Assembly: GCA_012271225.1 (NCBI GenBank)
Contig: JAAXGS010000159.1
Location: 1-10,859, forward strand
Origin: Dehalococcoidia bacterium
GTDB taxonomy: Bacteria > Chloroflexota > Dehalococcoidia > UBA6926
Direction of reading: 5' to 3'
Length of the DNA stretch: 10,859 nt
Shown here: piece after piece, positions 1 through 5,848 of the stretch
Layout of the letters: every line of letters begins with the position of its first letter
Position numbering within the stretch: position 1 is the stretch's first letter
Notes under the pieces: generated by a model
What the model saw: the letters and a program-made list of their open reading frames with translations, nothing else
Database searches by the model: none
Told to the model about the DNA's origin: nothing
Translations under genes and position numbers: made by a program

Positions 1-187
1 TCTCAGCCATCTCCGCCCCCCTCATCGTCCCCGTGTTTCAGGCGATAATTCATGGCTGACTGTACGCCGTCCGTCGAATGCGTGTCAAGAACAACACGGT
101 GCTCATCGCGCTCTCGCGCTAGTATTGAGTTGCGACGGCCGCCCCTCTCGATCACGGGCATCGGGCAGACAGCGCCGGAGGGAGAAC
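1..187. other. Left-edge non-coding stretch upstream of thiI
   Basis: No gene can be supported here. On the + strand the frame beginning at base 3 stays open to a TGA at 57-59 and would encode a hydrophobic tail (...APLIVPVFQAIIHG). This could be the last residues of a gene entering from the left, but 18 codons are too few to judge. The thiI frame is also open back to base 2, yet residues read before base 188 are low-complexity Arg/Ser/Pro and do not resemble ThiI, so I treat them as untranslated. No promoter with both boxes at good spacing was found. A GATAAT at 44-49 has no matching -35. Confidence 0.4.
177..184 (+). promoter_or_regulatory. Ribosome binding site deciding the thiI start
   Basis: GGAGGGAG is a strong Shine-Dalgarno sequence ending three bases before the GTG at 188. 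It favours this GTG over the in-frame TTG at 125, which has no comparable site. Confidence 0.75.
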
Positions 188-1357
188 GTGTCCAGGCATC
201 TGCTTGTTCGCTACCATGAGGTGGCCCTGAAGGGGAAGAACCGCCGCGGCTTCATCAACGCTCTTGCGGTGAATGCGCGCAGGGCGCTGGCGCGCGGGGG
301 ACTGACCCATCCCGTGAGGCAGGATTTTGGACAGATCCGTGTCGACCTGCCGGACGGCGCCGATACCTCCCCCGCCCTCCACGCGCTTTCTCACGTCTAT
401 GGGATTGCCCGTATCGCGGTGGCGGACAGGACGGGCTGGGCGCCGGAGGAGATCATGGACGGGGTTGACCGAGTCATAGAGCGGGAATGGAACGGCGCGC
501 AGTCATTCCGCGTCACCGCCAACCGCGCCGACAAACGGTATCCGCTGACGTCCGTCGATCTCAATCGGCAGATCGGCGCGTTCGTGCAATCTCGAACGGG
601 GGCCAGGGTGGATCTGCGCGGCGCGGACGTCGACATTCGCGTTGATGTGAGAGAGAAGGCGGCCTACGTTTATGTTGAGTCGATTCGCGGCGCGGGAGGC
701 CTGCCCGTTGGAACCTCCGGCCACGTTGCGGCGATGCTCTCCGGCGGCATCGATTCTCCCGTTGCCGCCGCCCGCATGTTCCGCCGCGGATGCACGGTCG
801 ATTTCGTGCACTTCCACAGCTTTCCCCTTGTGGACGGCTCATCCCGTGACAAGGCGCGCGACCTCGTCCGCGTTCTGGATGACAGGCAGTTCGGTTCCCG
901 CCTGCACCTTGTGCCGTTTGCGGAGGCCCAGCGGCGGATCGTCGCCGCGGTGAATCCCGCGTACCGCGTCATTGCGTACCGGCGGCTCATGGTGCGCATT
1001 GCGGAGGCAATCGCCCGGCGCGCAGGCGCTCTGGCGCTGGTCACCGGTGAGAGCATTGGACAGGTCGCGAGCCAGACGGTGGAGAACGTTGCGGCGATAG
1101 ACGCCGTCGCCGGGCTGCCCATCCTGCGGCCCCTCATCGGCATGGACAAGCAGGAAATCATCGATGAAGCGCGCCGGATCGGCACCTATGACATCTCAAT
1201 TCTGCCCGATGAGGATTGCTGTTCGCTCTTTGTGCCGCGCCATCCCGCGCTGCGCTCCACCCCGCAGGAGGCGGAGCGCCTGGAGGCCGCTTTGGACATC
1301 GATGAACTGGTGGCCATGAGCGCCGACAACATGCAGACCGTGACGTTTCCCGGCTGA
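188..1357 (+). CDS. thiI: tRNA sulfurtransferase ThiI (4-thiouridine synthetase), rhodanese-less form
   Basis: ThiI adenylates U8 of tRNA and transfers sulfur to make 4-thiouridine; in many bacteria it also supplies sulfur for the thiamine thiazole. It is cytoplasmic and normally takes persulfide sulfur from a cysteine desulfurase. From the GTG at 188 the protein has 389 residues: a ferredoxin-like N-terminal part (RYHEVALKGKNR, about 8-19), a THUMP domain (about 60-165), the typical linker GLPVGTSG (171-178), then the PP-loop pyrophosphatase domain with SGGIDSP (185-191). The conserved C-terminal block DEDCCSLFVPRHP spans 341-353, with adjacent Cys344 and Cys345. The length matches Bacillus-type ThiI. 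The E. coli C-terminal rhodanese domain with its persulfide-carrying Cys is absent, so sulfur must arrive by another route. The start rests on the strong Shine-Dalgarno and on the point where ThiI similarity begins. The malic enzyme gene follows after 124 bases. Confidence 0.95.
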   Translation: MSRHLLVRYHEVALKGKNRRGFINALAVNARRALARGGLTHPVRQDFGQIRVDLPDGADTSPALHALSHVYGIARIAVADRTGWAPEEIMDGVDRVIEREWNGAQSFRVTANRADKRYPLTSVDLNRQIGAFVQSRTGARVDLRGADVDIRVDVREKAAYVYVESIRGAGGLPVGTSGHVAAMLSGGIDSPVAAARMFRRGCTVDFVHFHSFPLVDGSSRDKARDLVRVLDDRQFGSRLHLVPFAEAQRRIVAAVNPAYRVIAYRRLMVRIAEAIARRAGALALVTGESIGQVASQTVENVAAIDAVAGLPILRPLIGMDKQEIIDEARRIGTYDISILPDEDCCSLFVPRHPALRSTPQEAERLEAALDIDELVAMSADNMQTVTFPG

Positions 1358-1405
1358 GATGCCAGAGTTTCACACACAAAGCGAAACAACTGCGGCGTCC
1401 GGCGC

Positions 1406-1421
1406 GCCGCGATAGCGCGGC
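1406..1421 (+). terminator. GC hairpin after thiI, weak terminator candidate
   Basis: GCCGCG-ATAG-CGCGGC forms a perfect 6-bp stem with a 4-base loop between thiI and the malic enzyme gene. No T-run follows, so it is not a classical intrinsic terminator. It could slow polymerase or stabilise the 3' end of the thiI message. Confidence 0.3.
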
Positions 1422-1436
1422 ACGGCGAACGATGGC

Positions 1437-1442
1437 TATACT
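1437..1442 (+). promoter_or_regulatory. Possible -10 box for the malic enzyme gene
   Basis: TATACT matches the sigma-70-type -10 consensus at five of six positions and lies 39 bases before the malic enzyme ATG. No recognisable -35 box sits 16-18 bases upstream, because the GC hairpin occupies that place. A promoter here is therefore only a suggestion. If used, the 5' leader would be about 33 bases and would contain the GAGGGAG ribosome binding site (1468-1474). Confidence 0.25.
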
Positions 1443-1481
1443 GACTGCCCAAGCCCCGTGATCCCCTGAGGGAGTGCATTC

Positions 1482-2945
1482 ATGGTCTCACCCGATTATC
1501 CGGAATACGGCTATACCGTGACGATTCGGTTGGAGTATCCAAACCGCATCGGGATGCTTGGCGTCATCACGACGACGGTTGGGGAGACCGGAGCGGATAT
1601 CACGGCGGTTGACCTTGTTCGGACACGGGGCAAGAGAATCGTCCGGGATCTGACCATCGGCGTCACCAACATTGAGCACGGCCAGCGTGTGGCGCGCGAG
1701 CTCCGCAAGGCGGGCGCGCGAATCGTGGCCTTTTCCGATCCGTCGTTCCTCGTTCACATGGGCGGCAAGATTGAGATGCACACGCGGACCCCGGTGGAGA
1801 ATCACCGTGATCTGTCACAGGTCTACACCCCCGGCGTTGGCCGCGTCGCGTCCTACATCGGCGCGAATCGTGACGCGGTGTGGTCGCTCACCTCAAAGGC
1901 CAATACCGTGGCCGTTGTCTCCGACGGCTCGGCGGTCCTGGGGTTGGGCGATATTGGGCCGGAGGCCGCCCTGCCGGTCATGGAGGGCAAAGCCATCCTC
2001 TTTAAGGAGTTGGCGGACGTTGACGCCTGGCCGCTCTGCCTCTCGACCACGGACACGGATCAGATTATTGAAACGGTCAAGAGTCTTGCCGTCGGGTTCG
2101 GGGGCATCAATCTGGAGGACATCTCCGCGCCGCGGTGCTTTGAGATTGAGGAGCGGCTGAAAGAGGAACTGGACATCCCCGTCTTCCATGACGACCAGCA
2201 CGGCACGGCCGTCGTCGTCACGGCGGCGCTGTTCAACGCCCTGAAGATTGTCGACAAGAACATCGGAGAGATTCGCGCCGTCGTCACCGGCGCCGGCGCG
2301 AGCGGGGTTGCGACAACGCGCATGCTTGTTGCCGCCGGCCTGCGCGACATTATCGCGTTCGATCGGCGCGGCGCGGTTCACCGCGACCGCGGCGATATCG
2401 AGGGGAACTCCGGCAAGACGTGGCTTGCGGAGAATACGAACCCGCGCAACTTTGCCGGTGACATCCGCGCCGGACTTGACGGCGCAGACCTGTTCATTGG
2501 CCTGTCCGGCCCGGGCGTCATTGAGCCGGAGGACCTGGCCCGCATGAATCACGATGCCATTGTCTTTGCGCTGGCGAACCCGGATCCGGAGGTTTCACCG
2601 GAGGCCGCGCATCACTATGTGCGAGTTGTCGCAACGGGACGATCCGACTATCCGAATCAGATCAACAACGCGCTTTGCTTCCCCGGCCTGTTCCGCGGCG
2701 TGCTGGACGTGCGGGCCCGCGCGATCAATGAGGACATGAAGCTGGCGGCCGCGCAGGCGCTTGCCGCCGTTGTGAGTCCGCGTGAGTTGAATGAGGAGAA
2801 CATCATCCCCAGCCTGTTCAACTCGCGCGTGGTCACCGCCGTGTCGCGCGCCGTGAGCAAGGCGGCGCTGCGGACGGGCGTGGCCCGCCGCTCACGGAGC
2901 CATCAGGGCGAGCATATGCCGGACCTCGCGCCCGTCCGGCGCTGA
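1482..2945 (+). CDS. NAD-type malic enzyme with N-terminal ACT domain
   Basis: Malic enzyme oxidatively decarboxylates L-malate to pyruvate with a divalent metal and NAD(P)+. The protein has 487 residues. Residues about 11-90 form an ACT domain (YTVTIRLEYPNRIGMLGVIT start), a ligand-binding regulatory module. Residues about 95-465 are the malic enzyme core: catalytic Tyr115 in VYTPGV, catalytic Lys170 in MEGKAILFK, metal ligands Glu212-Asp213 in NLEDISAPRCFEIE, and Asp238 in FHDDQHGTA. The Rossmann loop is GAGASG (270-275), and Asp294 near the end of the next strand (AFDRRG) favours NAD+ over NADP+, an inference. The tail ANPDPEV (365-371) and TGRSDYPNQINN (385-396) is typical. From memory this architecture matches the Streptomyces NAD-malic enzyme. 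The last 20 or so residues are basic and unconserved. The ATG follows GAGGGAG at 7 bases. A phosphotransacetylase domain, found in MaeB-type enzymes, is absent. Confidence 0.93.
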   Translation: MVSPDYPEYGYTVTIRLEYPNRIGMLGVITTTVGETGADITAVDLVRTRGKRIVRDLTIGVTNIEHGQRVARELRKAGARIVAFSDPSFLVHMGGKIEMHTRTPVENHRDLSQVYTPGVGRVASYIGANRDAVWSLTSKANTVAVVSDGSAVLGLGDIGPEAALPVMEGKAILFKELADVDAWPLCLSTTDTDQIIETVKSLAVGFGGINLEDISAPRCFEIEERLKEELDIPVFHDDQHGTAVVVTAALFNALKIVDKNIGEIRAVVTGAGASGVATTRMLVAAGLRDIIAFDRRGAVHRDRGDIEGNSGKTWLAENTNPRNFAGDIRAGLDGADLFIGLSGPGVIEPEDLARMNHDAIVFALANPDPEVSPEAAHHYVRVVATGRSDYPNQINNALCFPGLFRGVLDVRARAINEDMKLAAAQALAAVVSPRELNEENIIPSLFNSRVVTAVSRAVSKAALRTGVARRSRSHQGEHMPDLAPVRR

Positions 2946-2953
2946 TCAGCCCC

Positions 2954-2969
2954 CGGGCATGGCCGCCCG
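2954..2969. terminator. Hairpin in the convergent gap after the malic enzyme
   Basis: CGGGC-ATGGCC-GCCCG makes a 5-bp stem in the 34-base gap between two converging genes, where a bidirectional terminator is expected. It lacks a T-run on either side, so the call is weak. Confidence 0.3.
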
Positions 2970-2979
2970 ATGACCGGCG

Positions 2980-3234
2980 TCAGTTGAGTCCCAGGGCGGC
3001 GCTGAGCTCCTTGTCAGAGGGCTCTGTGAGGACGCGGCCGCCGGGCAAAACAATGGTCGGCACCACCTGCATTCCGTTGTTGAGATGCCGAACCGTCTCC
3101 GCGGCCTCCGGCTCCTCCTCGATATTGATCCACGTGTACCGGACGCCGTGGCGATCAAGCAACCGCTTGGACCGCGCGCAATCCGGGCACCACGTCGTCG
3201 CGTACATGAGCAGTTGCGCTTCAGTTTCAGTCAC
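2980..3234 (-). CDS. Mycoredoxin/glutaredoxin-like thiol oxidoreductase (CPDC)
   Basis: This is a small thioredoxin-fold protein of 84 residues that probably reduces disulfides or mixed disulfides with low-molecular-weight thiols in the cytoplasm. The active site CPDC lies at 16-19 in the context MYATTWCPDCARSK. The cis-proline loop VPT is at 58-60, followed by the PGG turn (64-66) and TEPS. This layout is close to mycoredoxin-1, whose site is CGYC, rather than to NrdH, since no ribonucleotide reductase gene is nearby. The GTG start is supported by AGGAGG (3240-3245) five bases upstream. The gene lies 117 bases downstream of the cyclodeaminase-family gene on the same strand. Read-through from that gene is possible, but the gap leaves room for its own promoter; none was clear. 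Whether it uses mycothiol, bacillithiol or glutathione cannot be told. Confidence 0.85.
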   Translation of the reverse strand: MTETEAQLLMYATTWCPDCARSKRLLDRHGVRYTWINIEEEPEAAETVRHLNNGMQVVPTIVLPGGRVLTEPSDKELSAALGLN

Positions 3235-3351
3235 GTTGGCCTCCTCCTGCCCTCACGAACCGCCGCCTCTCTTTTTCCCAGTCTAGGCGTGTCAGCAATG
3301 CCCGCCGCGCCTATGGCGCTGACGGTTTTGCCGCATGACCGGCGCGGCGTC

Positions 3352-4299
3352 CTATACGTCCGCCTCAACCCCCCTGCCCTGATCCACCGCCGCCTGATAC
3401 ACAGAAGTTGCGAGGGCCACGTCCCACAGGCCGATGCCGTGTGACTCAAAGAGCGTGATGTCGCCATCGCGCCGCCTGATTCCCTGCCCTTCGGCAACGA
3501 TGTCTCCAAGCTCAGGCAGGCGGGCCGGGTCGATGACGCCGCGCTCAATCGCCTCCTGCAGGTCGCCGCTCTCCAGCGCCGTCTGTTCACGGTCATCGAC
3601 AACGATGACGTCGGCGCGGCGCACGGCCTCAAGGTCGATCTCTCGCCGAAGCAGCGAGTTTGAGCCGATGGCGTTGATGTGCGCGCCCGGACGCAGCCAG
3701 GCGCCCTCAAGGACCGGCGTGGACGAGTTCGTGGCTGTGATGACGATATCGGCCTCACCCGCCGGGCGCGCCTCATCGACAGGCTCCACGGGGATTCCCA
3801 GCGTTTTCGCCATGCGCTCCGCAAAGCGCCGCCGCCGCTGTTCATCGCGCCCGAACGCGAGGACGCGTGACACTTCGCGTACTGCGCAGACTGCGGCCAG
3901 CTGCGTGCGCGCCTGTTGGCCGGCGCCGATGATGCCGACCGTCTGCCCGGGGGCGGTTCGCGCCATGTGTTTGGTGGCGACGCCGCTCGCGGCCCCTGTT
4001 CGCAGCGCGCCCAGATAGCCGGCCTGAATGATCGCCGCGAGTCGGCGCGTGTTCATGTCATACAACAGCACGTGGACAGCGCCGCCGGCGTAGAAGGCCG
4101 TTTTGAATCCAAGAAACCCCGTTTCCGCGTCTGCGCCCGGCATGATCGCCACCGACCCGTGCGGAGCGCGCAGACGACGCCGGGGATGGTTCACAGCCCG
4201 CCCCAGCTTCTGGCGCGCATGGGCGTTCTCCAGCGCCTCAAGCGCGTCGTCCATCGTCACAAGTTCGCGGACATCCTCTTCAGCCAGCAGCAGAGCCAC
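3352..4299 (-). CDS. Ornithine cyclodeaminase / mu-crystallin family NAD(P)-dependent protein
   Basis: Family members include ornithine and lysine cyclodeaminases, archaeal alanine dehydrogenase, ketimine reductases and opine-type synthases. All use NAD(P) on an amino or imino acid. The 315-residue protein shows the substrate lysine region FLGFKTAFY (Lys66), the RTGAAS block (100-105) that starts the cofactor domain, the Rossmann loop GIIGAGQQA (122-130), TATNSSTPV (188-196) and HINAIGSNS (207-215), then SGDLQEAI (244-251). In ornithine cyclodeaminase the last block reads GGDCPGK with a catalytic Asp (Asp228 in Pseudomonas putida, from memory). Here the aligned residue is Asn214, so true cyclodeaminase activity is doubtful and the substrate is unknown. 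I chose the GTG at 4299 because AAGGGGGTGG precedes it by a few bases and the family N-terminus begins there. The in-frame ATG at 4458 would overlap the divergent gene and add unrelated residues. A CATAAA at 4325-4330 could be its -10. Confidence 0.88.
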   Translation of the reverse strand: MALLLAEEDVRELVTMDDALEALENAHARQKLGRAVNHPRRRLRAPHGSVAIMPGADAETGFLGFKTAFYAGGAVHVLLYDMNTRRLAAIIQAGYLGALRTGAASGVATKHMARTAPGQTVGIIGAGQQARTQLAAVCAVREVSRVLAFGRDEQRRRRFAERMAKTLGIPVEPVDEARPAGEADIVITATNSSTPVLEGAWLRPGAHINAIGSNSLLRREIDLEAVRRADVIVVDDREQTALESGDLQEAIERGVIDPARLPELGDIVAEGQGIRRRDGDITLFESHGIGLWDVALATSVYQAAVDQGRGVEADV

Positions 4300-4351
4300 G
4301 TGCCACCCCCTTCGTGCGCATCGTTTTATGGTACGCGCCCCGCCCTTCAAA

Positions 4352-4380
4352 TTGACACTTACAAACGTCAAACGGACAAT
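4352..4380 (+). promoter_or_regulatory. Sigma-70-type promoter for the moxR-vwa operon
   Basis: A perfect TTGACA (4352-4357) is separated by exactly 17 bases from GACAAT (4375-4380), which matches TATAAT at four of six positions. Transcription would begin near 4387, leaving a leader of about 53 bases. An alternative overlapping promoter is CGGACA with CATAAT (4397-4402) at 18-base spacing. Both lie in the 140-base region between divergent genes. The repeated AAACG at 4363-4367 and 4370-4374 could belong to an operator, but this is conjecture. Confidence 0.5.
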
Positions 4381-4439
4381 GGGACGGACGGGCCCGCATA
4401 ATTTGGCAGCGCGGGCATGAAGCAGGGCGGGAGGAGCAC

Positions 4440-5834
4440 ATGGCGCAGGCGCGTACAATTGGAGAACTACGGCAGAGCGAATACCGCGTCCTGAGCGTCA
4501 AGGACGAACTTCGCAAGAACCTGGTCGCCCGCATCCGCTCCGGCGATGAACTCTTCCCGGGCATTATCGGGTATGAGGAGACGGTTCTACCGCAGATTGA
4601 AAACGCCATCCTCTCCGGCCAGGACGTCATTCTGCTTGGGGAGCGCGGACAGGCCAAGACGCGCCTGATTCGCGCGCTTGTTGGGCTTCTTGATCCCGAG
4701 GTGCCGACCATTGAGGGCTGCGAGATCAACGATAGCCCCTATCAGCCGACCTGTAGCCCGTGCGCGGCGCGCGTGGCGGCGGAGGGCGACGCGACGCCGA
4801 TTGCGTGGCTGCCGCGTGAGAGGCGCTATGGCGAGAAGCTCGCCACTCCGGACATCACCGTGGCCGATCTCATCGGTGAGGTCGACCCGATCAAGGTGGC
4901 GGAGGGGCGGTATCTGTCCGATGAGTTCACGATCCACTACGGGCTGATTCCCCGCACAAATCGCGGCATCTTCTGCATCAATGAACTGCCGGACCTCTCA
5001 GAGCGCATCCAGGTTGGGATGTTCAACATCATGGAGGAGCGGGACGTTCAGATTAAGGGCTACAAGATTCAGTTGCCGTTGGACCTGTTTCTCATCGCGA
5101 GCGCGAATCCGGAGGACTACACCAACCGCGGCCGCATCATCACGCCGTTGAAGGATCGCTTTGGCGCGCAGATCCGCACCCACTACCCCAAAACCCTGGA
5201 GCATGAGATTGAGATCATGGACGCTGAGCGGGCGGAGATCACCGACGTGGGCGTCACGCTCACCGTTCCACAGTACATGAAGGAGGCGGTGGCGGAGTTC
5301 ACCAGCCTTGCGCGGAAGAGCGCAGATATCAATCAGCGCTCCGGCGTCAGCGTGCGTGTGTCCATCGGCAACTATGAGACCATCTCCTCCAACGCGGTGC
5401 GCCGGGCCCTCCGCCTCGGGGAGAAGCAGGCCGTGCCGCGCGTCAGCGATATGGCCTATTTCCCGACCTCCGCGGCGGGCAAGGTTGAGATGGAGAGCGT
5501 GGAGGAGGGACGGGAGCCGCGCATCATTGAGGAGCTCACTAGGCGTGCCGTCCTGAACACCTTCAACGCCTACTTCTCCGTGAATGAGTTCGATGGTGTC
5601 ATCCGGCGCTTTGATGAGGGGCTGTCCGTTGAAACCGGTGACATGATCGCCTCCCGAAAGATGGCCGGGTGGCTCAAGGACCTGCCTGATCTCAAGGCTG
5701 CGGCGTCGCGCCTGAATGTTGGCACGTCACACGCGGCGCAGGCGGCGGTTGTGGAGTTTGTCCTGGACGGACTCCACCTGAGCCGCAAGATCAACAAGGA
5801 CCGCCATGAGGGTGGATACCGCTACCGCGGTTGA
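4440..5834 (+). CDS. MoxR/ChlI-type AAA+ ATPase, partner of the VWA protein
   Basis: The 464-residue AAA+ protein belongs to the MoxR and magnesium chelatase subunit I group and resembles M. tuberculosis Rv0958 (from memory, 459 residues, adjacent to a VWA gene). Such ATPases form hexameric rings that work with a VWA protein to remodel or load metal or cofactors into clients. Visible motifs are Walker A GERGQAKT (67-74), where the usual second-last Gly is Ala, and a Walker B-like stretch GIFCINELPDL (176-186), with Asn181-Glu182 in place of Asp-Glu. Sensor 1 region is IASANPEDYTNRGR (219-232), the likely arginine finger is in PLKDRFG (236-242), and sensor 2 candidates are Arg300 and Arg306 near SGVSVRVS. 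Residues 94-108 carry Cys94 and a CSPC pair, a possible metal or redox site. The C-terminal 100 residues are helical. A GGGAGGAG Shine-Dalgarno precedes the ATG. No sigma-54-contacting GAFTGA motif is present, so it is not an enhancer-binding regulator. Confidence 0.88.
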   Translation: MAQARTIGELRQSEYRVLSVKDELRKNLVARIRSGDELFPGIIGYEETVLPQIENAILSGQDVILLGERGQAKTRLIRALVGLLDPEVPTIEGCEINDSPYQPTCSPCAARVAAEGDATPIAWLPRERRYGEKLATPDITVADLIGEVDPIKVAEGRYLSDEFTIHYGLIPRTNRGIFCINELPDLSERIQVGMFNIMEERDVQIKGYKIQLPLDLFLIASANPEDYTNRGRIITPLKDRFGAQIRTHYPKTLEHEIEIMDAERAEITDVGVTLTVPQYMKEAVAEFTSLARKSADINQRSGVSVRVSIGNYETISSNAVRRALRLGEKQAVPRVSDMAYFPTSAAGKVEMESVEEGREPRIIEELTRRAVLNTFNAYFSVNEFDGVIRRFDEGLSVETGDMIASRKMAGWLKDLPDLKAAASRLNVGTSHAAQAAVVEFVLDGLHLSRKINKDRHEGGYRYRG

Positions 5835-5848
5835 GGCATCGCACGCCC

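Noticed and set aside
125..187. Start of thiI at TTG 125
   Set aside because: The 21 extra residues are low-complexity and a strong Shine-Dalgarno points to GTG 188.
1893..2552. Long open frame on the - strand inside the malic enzyme gene
   Set aside because: It lies antisense to an unmistakable coding sequence, has the composition of a GC-rich shadow frame and no recognisable domain.
2980..3234. NrdH-redoxin
   Set aside because: No ribonucleotide reductase genes nearby, and the sequence after the CxxC fits mycoredoxin-like proteins better.
4300..4458. N-terminal extension of the cyclodeaminase-family gene to ATG 4458
   Set aside because: It would run across the divergent promoter and into the start of the moxR gene. 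The added 53 residues are Ala/Arg/Cys-rich and unlike the family, while a good ribosome site precedes the GTG at 4299.
4440..5834. Sigma-54-dependent regulator, as such proteins are sometimes labelled
   Set aside because: No GAFTGA loop, no receiver or DNA-binding domain, and the operon partner is a VWA protein.
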